This document shows positions 46,175 to 56,680 of a stretch of DNA of 64,000 nucleotides, piece by piece (position 1 is the first letter of the stretch; each line of letters starts with the position of its first letter). This stretch comes from Lotus japonicus (Eukaryota > Streptophyta > Magnoliopsida > Fabales > Fabaceae), in the NCBI RefSeq assembly GCF_012489685.1, contig NC_080042.1, positions 6,884,501 through 6,948,500 on the forward strand. Reading direction: 5' to 3'. The notes below the pieces were generated by a model that saw nothing but the letters and a program-made list of their open reading frames with translations, was not told the origin of the DNA and did no database searches. The position numbers and the translations under genes were made by a program.

Positions 46175-46840
46175 ACACATCCAACAACATAAAATCAAAC
46201 CAAATGTCAACAAAATCTAATATAAGTGCCCTGTAGTGCGACTATACGCCACTACCAAGATGGGTCGATCAATAGCGTCTCTTAAGACGGGACAATCGCG
46301 TGGGACAACACCACCTCATCGCCACTTCAAGTAATTTCAAACATTCTGAAGAATGAGACAATCTCTGATTTCCACTTGAATTGATCCAAAATATTTCAAT
46401 AGATAAGCTAAAAAACTTAATCCAACATAGATATCAACACATCCAACAACATAGAATCAAATCAAATATCAACCAAATAAAATGTTAGTGCCCTATAGAG
46501 CGACTATAAACTACAACCAAGATGGATCGATCAAGAACGTCTCTCAAAACGGGACAATCACGTGGGACAACACCACCTCATTGCCACTTCAAATAATTCA
46601 AAACATTCAAAGAATGGGTTAATCTCATGGGACAAATTACCCTCTCATTGCCCACTTGAAATAATCCAACATTCCGAGGAATGAGACAACCTCATGGGAC
46701 AAATTATCATCGCACTGCCACTTCAAATAATCCAAACATTCTGAAGAATAAGACAATCTCATGAGATAAATTACCATCTCATTGTCGCTTCAAATAATCC
46801 AACGTTCCAAAGAATGAGACAATCTCATGGGACAAATTAC
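46175..46840 (+). repeat. Compound minisatellite (two ~260-bp units, then ~70-bp units), left part
   Basis: A block acatccaacaacat...gtgccct.tag.gcgactata...gatggatcgatcaa...gggacaatc.cgtgggacaacaccacctcat occurs twice (about 46175 and 46435). It is followed by four or five copies of a 65-75-bp unit: gaatgagacaatctcatggg, then acaaattaccatctcattgc, then cacttcaaataatccaaaca. The array is cut by a SIRE-type LTR at 46841 and resumes at 47826. Confidence 0.85.
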
Positions 46841-47825
46841 TGTAAGACCAAGATTTGGTTCTGTGTATATCTCTAGGTTTTGGTGATAACAAGTATATAT
46901 TTTGAGTATGAATAACTTTGGTACTCTAACGTTTGTCTTTTGTGTACTTGACAAACGGGTTCTGATTCTGATTGAATTTGGTATTCATCAGAAGTCAAAG
47001 ACCAAAGTGTTGACCAACAAACCGCTTCTACACTCACTACATTCTGTTGAACGGTAGTTTAATTCTTTGGATGTTCTGAAGATTAAAGCTCTGATAAGGG
47101 TTCTGAAGAATCAAGTGACTCTGACAAGAAGCTTCACGAGTTCACAATTGAAGCGCGCCTCTGAAGATCAGAAGTCAACAGTAAAGGACAAAGGGTCACT
47201 ATCAAATAGTACAATCGCAGTGTACTATCCTGATCAGTCTACCTACGAGGATCACGTTCTGGAAATTCCATAAGTACCCTCTAATGGATAGAATTTCACA
47301 ACAGATTTGTGCTTGGAGTATTTAAAGGATGAAGAAATGAAGAAAAAGCTAAGACACTGCATTGCAATACAACTCTCATTCAAGCAATAAATCATAGAAA
47401 TCTTTTTCTTACACTCTACTTGTTTAGAAGCAACATTCTTGTAAACACAATCTTTCAAACTCTTGATTGTATTTCCTTAAGGGACCGGTTAGGTCAGTAG
47501 CCTTGAGAAGACTAAGACTTGTGTGTCTTAGTGTTTGCTAGTTGTTAGGATTGTTAGTCACTGAGCAAGGTGTGCTAGTGCAGTTGTAACGTCCTTTGAT
47601 TAGTGGATTACCTTCATTCGACGAAGGAAGAAATCACCTTAACGGGTGGATTGGATTAGCTTGAGGATTTGTTCAAGTGAATCGGGATAAAATCCTTGTG
47701 TGTTTCTCTCTTTACTCTTTGCTCTTCTACCTTTGAAACCGAGAGACTTTAGTGAACTTAAAAAGAAACCATTTTTTTGCAAAACCCTATTCAAACCCCC
47801 CTTTCTAGTGTTTTTCATACCTTCA
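46841..47825 (+). mobile_element. SIRE-type solo LTR, TSD ATTAC
   Basis: Starts TGTAAGACCAAGATTTGG and ends TTTTCATACCTTCA. Perfect ATTAC duplications (46836-46840 and 47826-47830). 985 bp, shorter than the 1211-bp LTRs of the full element, so a distinct subfamily or carrying deletions. It has a ggagtatttaaag TATA-like motif near 47315. Confidence 0.85.
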
Positions 47826-47875
47826 ATTACCATCTCATTTCCACTTCAAATAATCCAAACATTCTGAAGAATGGA
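47826..47875 (+). repeat. Minisatellite, last unit after the LTR insertion
   Basis: attaccatctcatttccac followed by ttcaaataatccaaacattc continues the array cut at 46840. Confidence 0.8.
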
Positions 47876-49086
47876 AAATTGTTAAGTTCGAACGCTAATC
47901 ATATCGTCTATCATGTTTTAAATGATAACAATTTTCAAGAGTGTAAATGAACTAATTAAATATATCATGTGAATTTCGGGAAATCACTCTAATATCCCTC
48001 ATAACATATCGTATAAAGAAGTAACGCAAGAAGATGACACAAAGACAAAGAAGAGACTCTCAAGCAAAGAAGAGATAGAAGAAAAAGAGAATCAAAGGAA
48101 GACAAGACAAGCTAAATGAGTCAATGAAAGGACAGAGCTACAAATGAAGACGACATAGTGAGAAAGAAAGTCATACATGCTTCATCGTTTATGCAAGAAA
48201 GTCAAAGCATCAAGGCAGACTATGCAAGCCAGGGAATGCCTTATCTACTGAGTAGTCTGATCAGAAGAAGAAGAAGAATGATCAAAGCTTCAACGTACAT
48301 CTTGGATAAGCTAAGGATGATCAAAACTACAATGCAACAACACTAGTAAGGAAAAGTCAAAATATGTTAGTACACTCAAGCTGAAGAGATCAAGACACAA
48401 GAAGAGTAGAATAATCTAGATCATCTTCACAAAGGAAAAGCTCAAGCGTCAAGGCTCATTTACACAAACAGAATCAAAGCTTAAAGGTTTTTTTTGCAAG
48501 AACTGTTCCAAGCTACTTGATCGTTGAAGAGACTATGCTCAACGTCTATTACATCGTCTATCTCAAGGTTGATGAAAGAAAGCAATGTTCAGAGAAAAGA
48601 GTGTCATATTTCAAATGGAAATATCTCTAACATTCTTGAGGAGAAAGTCAAGTGCTGAGAAATTACGTGATACTCTACAAAACACGTTGACCAAGGAATT
48701 AAGTACAACCGTCAACATCAAAGTTTCCTCTTTCTCTCTCAAGCCAAGTAATGAATAAATGGAACAAAGCTTGTCTACGCCTACATGCATCAATCTAACA
48801 TAGGAAACACAAGAAAATCTATTTCTAAAGAAGAAGAAGAGTTGATTGAAAGCTATCACTTATTATCTGAATGACAAAACTGAAGAAAGGAATAAAGCAC
48901 ACGTTGAACTGATAAATCTTCAGTAAGAAGAATGACCAACGCAAGAAGTATCGTCTAAAGCCTACTGAACGATGGAAGCAGAATTTCAGAGAATAACATC
49001 GTCAATCATGATATGAAGTTTGCATATTTTATCCGTGCATGACACAGAATCATATACAGGGGATGTATCATATGAGAAAGCTTCTC
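47876..49086. other. Unassigned A/G-rich sequence
   Basis: Dense in aagaagaaga-type purine tracts on the plus strand (about 48000-48960). No domain was recognised. Short recurrent caagc.tcaag/atcaaagctt motifs suggest a decayed LTR or low-complexity expansion, but no partner copy is present. Confidence 0.35.
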
Positions 49087-49089
49087 TTA

Positions 49090-49487
49090 GAACATCTCCA
49101 ATGCTAGTTCTTATTTCTTGGTTCTTAGCACTATTCATGTGGGCTCGTATTTCCACATGTGCTTAAGCAACTCTCAAACAATTTTGCTCCAACCATGAGT
49201 TCTTAGTTCTTACCACTATTCATTTGGTCCCACCAACCACAATATTTATACATTTTATTTTCATAAAGTAAAAAAAAAAAACTCATAAAGAAATAAAGTA
49301 ATTTGGATGAGAGAGAAATAATTAATATTTTAAGCTAAGAACTCAAAAAGTAAAACTCCTTATATAAGAACTGAGTTCTTATTTTTAAGAACTAAGAGCT
49401 TCATGTCACCACCTCCAATGGTAAAGTTTTTTGTTCTTAGTTCTTAACTCAAAAATAAGAACTAAGAACGTTGCATTGGAGATGCTC
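49090..49487. mobile_element. Tourist/PIF-Harbinger-like MITE, TSD TTA
   Basis: Inverted ends GAACATCTCCAATGC and GCATTGGAGATGCTC, flanked by TTA on both sides (49087-49089 and 49488-49490). Subterminal agttctta/taagaact repeats. 398 bp, no coding. Confidence 0.85.
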
Positions 49488-49608
49488 TTATGTGAGATTA
49501 GATTAAAATATATAGTCAGGATTAAAACACTCAATTAAAACGTCACGTGCATCCTTCCATCAAGAATTACACTTTGTGAACCACCTCAAGGTCTAGCCCA
49601 AAGATATG

Positions 49609-49915
49609 TGGACTGGGCGAGACCCCTGGGTCCCCCGCCTAGGAGAGATTGGGGACTGGGTGAGACCCCTGGGTCCCTCGCCCAGGAGACTTGACCTTGG
49701 GCGGGGGACGCACCATGACCTTGGGCCTCCTTTCCCGAGGCCCAACTGGCCTATTTGAATAGGAAAGAGGCGCCAAACCCCAACTCCACCTCTATAAATA
49801 GGAGGGAAATACCAATTGTAAGGAACTCTTAGCTCATTTGAATAATAATAGCATTGAAATTCAGTTACACTTTCTCCCTCTAAGCAGTCAGAGTATCTCT
49901 CTCTATGTTCTAACA
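49609..49915 (+). repeat. E3 5' LTR
   Basis: Starts TGGACTGGGCGAGACC, contains two copies of gactgggcgagacccctgggtcc-like sequence and an ctataaatagg TATA box near 49791, and ends gttctaaca. The exact 3' border may be a few bases further right. Confidence 0.75.
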
Positions 49916-49922
49916 CGTAATA

Positions 49923-49941
49923 TTTGGCGCTGTCTGCGGGG
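49923..49941 (+). promoter_or_regulatory. E3 primer-binding site
   Basis: TTTGGCGCTGTCTGCGGGG just after the LTR, equivalent to the E1 site. Confidence 0.7.
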
Positions 49942-50115
49942 AACGGTAGATTTATATTCCCGGACTACGTGGATCGTGATTCAGAGGAGTGAAACTCATT
50001 TTTCTGAGCGATTTTCTGAAATTTTCTTCATAGATAGTGATTGAGAGGAGAGATTCCTTGATTCTGAGTTTCGAAGATCTTCCGTTGGAGCATCTAGGAA
50101 AACTAGTGGAGCTCA

Positions 50116-50769
50116 ATGGTGAGGCATCAATTGTCAGATGGAGAGAAGTTAGAGCGAGCACGCGAGCCGCCGCAACGGCACGATGAGCAAGCAAGGTCTT
50201 TAACTTCTTTCTCGAGAAACGAGGGAGGCGTGCAGCTTCAACCTTAAGAACCGAGTGATGGAGCGGGTTGGCGATGGCTGATTCGCGACGTCATAAATCG
50301 CCTGGAACAACATGTTGCGGAAATGAGCGCCACAAACACAGCGCCGGAGCTTGATGCTTCATACAGACAACATTACCGAGATTTCGTACAACGACTGGAG
50401 TCTCCTTTCTCTCAAGGACAGATGGAAGCAGAGTGGTGTGCTTATCATCGAATCTCATGACACGATACTGAAAATGTCGAGCTCTACAGCGCGCGGTAGT
50501 AAAGCTGATTGTAGCAGGGAAATCAGCCACGACGTGGGGCAATGTGTTTCCGACGGCGAAAGAGGTTGGCACGATTGCTGGAGGTTTCGGTGGAGGAGGA
50601 ACCACTAGTGCGGCACGGAAGCGATACATTAGAGTGGTGAATGCAGTTACAGAGATTCCTTTTGGTTTTCAACATCTAGATATCAAGTTTTCGTCTGCTG
50701 ATTTCTTCAGAATAAAGCCGCATTTAGATGATCCGATCGTGATCTCCCTCCGTGTTAATCAGCTCACCG
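50116..50769 (+). pseudogene. E3 gag, internally deleted, and start of protease region
   Basis: MVRHQLSDGEKLERAR opens the frame. A short reading then passes directly to MEAEWCAYHRIS, a stop, HDTENV, a knuckle like that of E1 but with its last Cys lost. It continues to AGGFGGGGTTSAARKRYIRVVN and SSADFFRIKPHLDDPIVISLRVNQL. The whole capsid domain that E1 keeps is missing, so this gag could not form particles. Frame changes and stops occur near 50250 and 50458. Confidence 0.7.
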
Positions 50770-51980
50770 TGAAGGTATGAAAAACGGTAGAAAGGGGGGG
50801 TTTGAATAACGTTTTCAGAACAAAACTTCCACCTTAAAGATTTTGACAAATCTTTCGAGAACTTAAGTGCTAAAGATAAGAGATAGAAAAGCACACAAGG
50901 ATTTTATCCTGGTTCACTTGATAAATCACTCAAGCTACTCCAGTCCACCCGTTAAGGTGATTTCTTCCTTCTTAGAATGAAGGCAATCCACTAATCAGGT
51001 AAGAGTTACAACTGCACTTGAAACCTACAAGTGACTAACAATTACACTGACTTAGCTCACACTAAGATTCACTCTCTTAGTCTTCTCTAGGATCCGATCA
51101 ACCTTGATCTCCTAAAGGAACTAAACAAACTGTTTATCAAAGAATTGTTTACAAGAGATTTGCTTCTAAAAAGCTAATAGTAAACACAATGAATTTCAGA
51201 TGAAAGAAAGCTTAGAATATTTTGAATATGTCTTGCGCGTGTGTATTTATTTTTCTTAGCCGCTTCTTTCAATCTTCAGCCTCTATATATACTCCAAGGA
51301 TTAGGGTTGAGCGTTGCATGGGAAATGCTACCGTTGGAGGGCAGTTCTGGAAAATCCAGCTTCTGCTGTGGCTGAGAACGTTAGGTAGGTCGTCAGGAAG
51401 GTACACTTGCTTTTGTACTTGGATAGCGACTTGACCTTTTAACCTAGGAGACTTCTGATCAGGGGAATACTTCATATTGGAACTTGTGAAGCCGGTTGAT
51501 CAGAGTCAGAGGGAAAGCACAGATCCTCTGACCATTGTATCTTCTGATTCTGAACTCAGAGGGAAGAACATGGCCTTCAGAGTTTCTTGCTTCTGGACTT
51601 CAGCGTTTCCACTATTCAGCTTCTGGATCTTCAGAGTTTTCTACACCATCAGAACATCTGAACCTTCAGTGTTTCTTGGATATCAGAACTTCTGGATCTT
51701 CAGAGCTTCTAGCGACTGAGTCCACATCAGAGTTTGTATAGCTTCAGAACTTCTGAAGCTTTTCCACTGTTCATACTGAACATGGTGAATGCGAAAGCGT
51801 TGCTTGGGTTACCCTTTATACACAGTGCTTCTGATTTGTGTGAGATTGAGTTGAGGTCAGAGCCTGTAAATAGCACACTCAGAAAAACACGTTAGAGTAC
51901 CACAATTGTTCATATCAAAAGGTTAACTTGTAATCATCAAAACATAGAGTTGTACTACTAGATCAAAACTTGATCTTACA
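50770..51980 (-). repeat. SIRE 3' LTR
   Basis: On the minus strand TGTAAGATCAAGTTTTGATC...ACCTTCA. It differs from the other LTR by a versus c near 51250/62136 and c versus a near 51604/62490. Confidence 0.95.
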
Positions 51981-51994
51981 ATCTCCCCCTTTTT
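51981..51994 (-). promoter_or_regulatory. SIRE polypurine tract
   Basis: AAAAAGGGGGAGAT on the minus strand, directly before the 3' LTR start TGTAAG. It primes plus-strand DNA synthesis. Confidence 0.85.
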
Positions 51995-51997
51995 GAT

Positions 51998-52720
51998 GAT
52001 GACAAAACTAAGATTTTTGATGAACAATTCTTAAACATTAAACTGAATTCACTCAGAGTTTAGAGATATAGAATAAGACTTATCCTGATGTGAATAGTTT
52101 ATCTTGCTCATTCTGAATTCAAGTCACTGCTTGATTCTGAGCTTAGCTCCCCCTGAATCTAATACTTGATGAAAACGTTAGTAAAGTCTAGATTCTGAGC
52201 TAAAACATATAAGAGTTCAGAGTGAAAAGCTTATGACATAGATGAAAAACGAATAATCAGAGCGCATAAGTGATCAGAGTCAGGGACAAGGTATCAGAGT
52301 CTTGGGTATCAGAGTCAACTTAGAATCACTTCAGAAGAAGTGAAATGTATTCCTTGTATTTGCCAGTGACACATCTATGGTCATGAAGGTGGAACTCTTA
52401 AAATCTACAAAAGAAAAATAAGTCACACTAACACATCTTACAAATCAAAAACTGGGTTTACTCCCCCTTTTTGTCATAAGCAAAAAGCTTGGGGTGTGAA
52501 AAACTTAGCTTGAAGTACAAGGTACTCCCCCTTAGAGAAGGTCTAAGTTTAAAAGAAAATGAAAACGATGTAAGAATCAGAGTTAGGCGAAAATAAATAG
52601 AAGAGTTAATGCAAGGGATGAACGTTTACCACCGGTCAAGTGAGTAAATAGAAGGGTCAGTTACCAAGAACTTAACCTCGAGAAACTGTAAGAGCATTAA
52701 CTTTCAGAGAGAAAGTGAAG
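51998..52720. other. SIRE non-coding region before the small antisense gene
   Basis: No long frame. Rich in cagagt/ctctg motifs and ctccccct blocks (52150, 52450, 52525), which may be duplicated polypurine-like tracts. Confidence 0.4.
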
Positions 52721-52721
52721 C

Positions 52722-52729
52722 CTATAAAA
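52722..52729 (+). promoter_or_regulatory. TATA box of SIRE small antisense gene
   Basis: gcctataaaaagc on the plus strand, 63 nt before the ATG at 52786; the E1 copy has the same spacing. Confidence 0.65.
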
Positions 52730-52785
52730 AGCGTTGGAGAGAAAGGTAAGCTTCACACCTCGAATAATTTTCAGTAAGAAAAAAA

Positions 52786-53178
52786 ATGGCATCATACAAC
52801 GTAGCACTAGAGGAGCTGAGGAAGAAGGCCTTTGAAGAGGACTTGTTCCTGAACATCAGGCATCCAGAGGGTGCAACTACCATCGCGGAGCTGACACGGA
52901 CACTGCTGGAAGAGGACCTGCGTCCAGAGTTGGAGAGAGACCTGAAGGAATTTCTTGCCTTCGTGGAGGAGGTGCAAGAACTCAGCCGGCTTGAACTCAA
53001 GCTGCTGGAAGAGAAAGAGAGTTTGGAAGAGAAGCTCAAGACTTCAGAAGAGATTCTGGAGAGGGATGAGCTAAAGATCAGGCTCAGCAACATCCAGCAT
53101 GTACTGGAGCGTCTGGAGAAGGATAGGTCAGAGCAGCGCCAGGAGTGCAGAAGAATGAGGAGAGATCCTCCATTCTAG
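52786..53178 (+). CDS. SIRE small antisense gene (130 aa), coiled-coil protein
   Basis: Open frame starting MASYNVALEELRKKAF, then EEDLFLNIRHPEG. Residues ~35-75 give LTRTLLEEDLRPELERDL and FLAFVEEVQEL, then a heptad-like Glu/Lys/Leu helix to residue ~120 and a basic end. It is antisense to the element and lies between ORF3 and the 3' LTR. It has its own TATA box upstream and gaataaaa about 45 nt after the stop. It is homologous to the 122-aa gene of the gypsy element E1 (26198-26566). No signal peptide, membrane segment or catalytic motif. Role unknown; a regulatory or structural protein from an antisense transcript is an inference. Confidence 0.75.
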   Translation: MASYNVALEELRKKAFEEDLFLNIRHPEGATTIAELTRTLLEEDLRPELERDLKEFLAFVEEVQELSRLELKLLEEKESLEEKLKTSEEILERDELKIRLSNIQHVLERLEKDRSEQRQECRRMRRDPPF

Positions 53179-53220
53179 ATTATATGATGGAAAGAAATAT
53201 GATGTAAACACAAAACAGTT

Positions 53221-53231
53221 ATGAATAAAAC
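53221..53231 (+). terminator. Poly(A) signal of SIRE small antisense gene
   Basis: atgaataaaacgagttt, matching the E1 copy's atgaataaaaaagagttt. It lies between the antisense gene and the end of ORF3 at 53379. Confidence 0.55.
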
Positions 53232-53378
53232 GAGTTTAGCAAACATATGTGACATAAGTATATAGTTATGCATATATAATCACAAACGAACAAAAGAGAA
53301 TAAATAAATAAAAAGAAACAGAGTTTAACAAAGGAAAACAAAGGTAACGAAAAAGAAGAAAAAGAAGAGATCCTAAAA

Positions 53379-56300
53379 CTAAGGTTTGTCAGTGCGTCGC
53401 AGAAGTTCCATCATCATGTGCTTCATCTCAATCAGCATGGATTCATGAGTGTCAAGACGTTGTTCCATGATGTCGAGTCTGGATGAGCTTGTCTGAGTAG
53501 AACTGGAAGGAACATTCTGAGCAGCTTGAGGATCTGGAATGGAAGCAGAAGCAGCAGGAGTAAACACAACTGGTGCAAGTGCTTGGCATCTAAGAGCTTC
53601 AGCCTCAGCTTCAAGTCGCTCTGCCTCAAGTCTGGCTTGTGCAGCTTGAGCTGCTGCTTGACGTGCAGCTTCTTCTGCTTGTTCTTTCTTTCTCTTGGCT
53701 TCTTCAATAGCTTCAAGAAGCTTATTTCTCTGTTCTAGTTCATGAAGAGCCACCCTTCTAGCAAACCTTTGCTTTGCAGCCTCAATGCTCTGACTTCCCT
53801 CTGCATGCAGGAGCTGCATCATAATCGGAACTTGAGCCACTAGCCAAGTGCTCAGATTGTTCCACTCATCAGCCACATTTTCAGCATTCTCACTGAGATC
53901 AGTCTGATCGTGCACATTGCGGAGCCTCAAGGAGGCTTCATGATAGAAGATATTGATGCACTCAGAGAGCGATGTGGGTTGAAGGTGAGTATAGGGAATT
54001 ATGGAGAGGTTGGGTGCAGGAGAGGCTGGGTGATTGCTGCTATAAGCTTCAGAGGCACCTTGTGGAGAACCAATGTTAATCATGGGAGCATTGGGTTCAG
54101 AGGTTCCAAGGTGAGGGTCTGAAGTTTCAACCAGAGGGTGAGGTGATCTAACCGAGGATTGGTTAGACACTGATTGTTCGGGTTCAGGGTCTGGTTGAAT
54201 GGGCTCTTGTTGGTCAGGGACAGGGTGAGCTTGTTGAACTAAGGGGTCTGCCTCTTGGATAGGATTGGCCAAGATAGGTTCATCTGGGTCAACTAGACGT
54301 TCAGGTCTAGGGCCAGGATATCTCCTAGGGCTTGGACAGGTAAGGTAATACTCTTCCAAGGCAGACACCTTCTCTTTTCTAACCTCCATGAATTTTCTAA
54401 TTGATTCAGAGTTATTGGAGGGAGAAGAATCAACAACATTGATTGGGAAGGATACAGGTGTAAAGGCTGTTGAAGAGTCTGTATCCGTGGTTCTGGCAGC
54501 AGGACGTGCTGATGCTCTGGGAGCAGAGTGATCAGACGTTCTGGGTTGTGGTTCTGTTTGGTTGGGCTCTGGTTGGTCATGGATGATGGGTTCATAAGAT
54601 AATGGGTCGTACGGAATGGTAAGGAGAGAGGTTGGATCTTCTGACCTAGAGGTTGGGTTCTGAAGCAAATTCCAGAGAGGTGCTTCGGTAGGAGAAGGTT
54701 GAAAGAAGGAGGATCGTGGGGAATGTGGTGGAGAGGTGGTTTGTGCGGCTGGTTGGGATTCAGGAATAGGAGTGAGGGGATTTGAGGAGTGTTGAAGCAA
54801 GGCAGAAATAGGAAGTGCATCAAATAAATTCAAATCATCATCAGAAGCAAGTGCAGGCTTACTTGAATGTGCTGATGATCGAGTCACTCTGGCAGGAGGT
54901 TCAGTCCTTCTGACCACTGCAGCAGCTGGTTCCACCCGAGTAGGCTTCACCACGATTCTGACCTTCTTCTGCTTCTTCTTTGGAGGACCATCCTCACTAT
55001 CACTATCATCACCATCATCAGGTTTTCTCTTTGTCTTCTTGACCAGAGGGACATCAGATTCTTCAGAGGATTCTTCCAGAACCATCTTCCTCTGAGCTTT
55101 CTTTTTGGGAGGAGAAGGAAACTTTGGAGCTGGCGGCAGTCTGCTGAAGAAATCATCAAGATCAATCTCGAATCCTTGAGCCCTGAGGTCTTCAACATAG
55201 CATCTGATGGCTTCAGGATTGTCTGCTTGAGTCCACAGTGGGTAGTCATTCAGAGGCATCCTTCTTCCTCTGATCTCAAAAGATGTGTCTTCATGAGCAG
55301 GAGCAATCTTCTTCTGGACCAAACCCATCTTCTTCAGAGAGTTGGCAGTGAAGACATCGCTGACAATTGTGCTCAAGTCCTCTGTGCAACCAGCATTGAT
55401 CAGGTCTTGAATGAGGCCACTCTCAATGAAGAGATCAGACAGCAGTCTCCCAAAGGGGATATACTTGATTGCTGACTTGATTGAGGCAGTAGTCCTAGAC
55501 TTCCGGATACACTCCTTCAAGTAGGAGAACAGGAAGTAGGGAAGGCAGATCTTCCTCTTGTCTTGAATGAAAAACAGCATCGCCTTCTGGTTGAAGTTGA
55601 TGTAATCTGGGGAACTGCCCTTCGGTCTCTGATTGATGCAGTTGAGCAGGATCTTGTGCCAGATCCTGAGTTTGGGGTGAAGGTCCATCACCTTGTAACT
55701 TGTCTTGCCCGGTTTGAAAGTGGTGTACAGGGCCTGGTTGGTTTTGTCTTTGGTGCTGGGTTTCAGCTTCGACTCAGTGAATTGGAATCGAAACCCATAA
55801 GCAGTGTCTGCACCTAGCAGATTCACGAATGACTTCTCCGTGATGATGATCTTCCTGCCAAGAATATGAGATACCACTTGAGTATCATCGCAGTCGGCGT
55901 GCTTCCAGAATTCCTTGACCAACTTCTCATACACCGGTCCTCGAAGTCGGTTGAAGTAGTTTCCCCAACCTTGAGCTTGGACTTCAGGACGAAGATCAAA
56001 CCCATTTGCAGCCAGGTTGTCGAGGTCGAATCTCCATTCTGCCAGGACTTGGAGTTCCTCAGGAGCAAATACGCAGTGAACGGCACAGCCTCGTTCTGCA
56101 ATTGGAACAATCTGCTCTTGAGCTTGAACTTGTTCTTGTGCCGGGTTCTCAGAGCCCCTTTGACCCGTTGCCAAACCAACTTCCATGTGAGGGAACTGAG
56201 GTGCATCTGCAGTAGATCTTCTGGTTTGTCTCACCATTTTGAAGAGGTTGAAGGTTTGAGGTAGAAGATGAAGTTTGAAGGATGAAGAGAGATCGAGAGA

Positions 56301-56393
56301 GAAATCAAGAAAGAGGCGGTTTTGAAAAGCAGAGAGTGCGAGAGTGAGAACCGGAAGTGAACGAGAACGTGTGTGTATAGTGGGTTTTATCAA
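53379..56393 (-). CDS. SIRE ORF3 (post-pol ORF, often called env-like), 1004 codons
   Basis: The longest frame starts at 56393, but the likely start is the Met of MVRQTRRST at 56237 (about 952 aa). The sequence before it reads like a C/T-rich leader with a ctatacac TATA-like motif near 56375. An N-terminal globular part (WRFDLDNLAANGFDLRPE, YEKLVKEFWKHADCDDTQVV, LPYFLFSYLKECI) resembles a 'putative plant transposon protein' domain. Then come acidic/basic stretches (PKKKAQRK, GPPKKKQKKVRI), a long Pro/Ser/Gln-rich disordered part, and a C-terminal coiled coil (about residues 840-920, RRVALHELEQRNKLLEAIEEAKRKKE). I see no signal peptide or membrane anchor, so an envelope role is unsupported. 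KKK stretches suggest nuclear entry. Intact. Confidence 0.85.
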   Translation of the reverse strand: MIKPTIHTRSRSLPVLTLALSAFQNRLFLDFSLDLSSSFKLHLLPQTFNLFKMVRQTRRSTADAPQFPHMEVGLATGQRGSENPAQEQVQAQEQIVPIAERGCAVHCVFAPEELQVLAEWRFDLDNLAANGFDLRPEVQAQGWGNYFNRLRGPVYEKLVKEFWKHADCDDTQVVSHILGRKIIITEKSFVNLLGADTAYGFRFQFTESKLKPSTKDKTNQALYTTFKPGKTSYKVMDLHPKLRIWHKILLNCINQRPKGSSPDYINFNQKAMLFFIQDKRKICLPYFLFSYLKECIRKSRTTASIKSAIKYIPFGRLLSDLFIESGLIQDLINAGCTEDLSTIVSDVFTANSLKKMGLVQKKIAPAHEDTSFEIRGRRMPLNDYPLWTQADNPEAIRCYVEDLRAQGFEIDLDDFFSRLPPAPKFPSPPKKKAQRKMVLEESSEESDVPLVKKTKRKPDDGDDSDSEDGPPKKKQKKVRIVVKPTRVEPAAAVVRRTEPPARVTRSSAHSSKPALASDDDLNLFDALPISALLQHSSNPLTPIPESQPAAQTTSPPHSPRSSFFQPSPTEAPLWNLLQNPTSRSEDPTSLLTIPYDPLSYEPIIHDQPEPNQTEPQPRTSDHSAPRASARPAARTTDTDSSTAFTPVSFPINVVDSSPSNNSESIRKFMEVRKEKVSALEEYYLTCPSPRRYPGPRPERLVDPDEPILANPIQEADPLVQQAHPVPDQQEPIQPDPEPEQSVSNQSSVRSPHPLVETSDPHLGTSEPNAPMINIGSPQGASEAYSSNHPASPAPNLSIIPYTHLQPTSLSECINIFYHEASLRLRNVHDQTDLSENAENVADEWNNLSTWLVAQVPIMMQLLHAEGSQSIEAAKQRFARRVALHELEQRNKLLEAIEEAKRKKEQAEEAARQAAAQAAQARLEAERLEAEAEALRCQALAPVVFTPAASASIPDPQAAQNVPSSSTQTSSSRLDIMEQRLDTHESMLIEMKHMMMELLRRTDKP

Positions 56394-56680
56394 ATAACCG
56401 TTGTTGATTCAAAAAGCACTTTAAGATCAACGGTTGAAAATTAAAGATAGATAGTAACAGTAAAATACACAATCACACACAGGAGATAAGCATATCTACA
56501 CGCAATCATAACAGACTGTCACACGGGCACAAGGAATTATGCATCAGAAATTCTGACACACGTGTTGTTGTCTCAGCTTCAGAGTCAGTACCAGTGGGCA
56601 CACACACTCTGATTGAGTTACCTTCTGGACTAGACATCTTCTGATCAAGAAGTATCATAGTCAGAGGTTCTGATCCATCT

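Noticed and set aside
50351..50608. Gly-rich frame as a new gene
   Set aside because: It is part of the frame-shifted E3 gag; GGFGGGGTTSAARKRY belongs to the Tat gag-protease junction.
54293..54823. 176-codon minus-strand frame inside ORF3
   Set aside because: Frame-shifted shadow of the Pro-rich part of ORF3.
53379..56393. ORF3 as a retroviral envelope
   Set aside because: No signal peptide or transmembrane anchor is visible from the likely start; the hydrophobic-looking first 50 codons appear to be translated leader.
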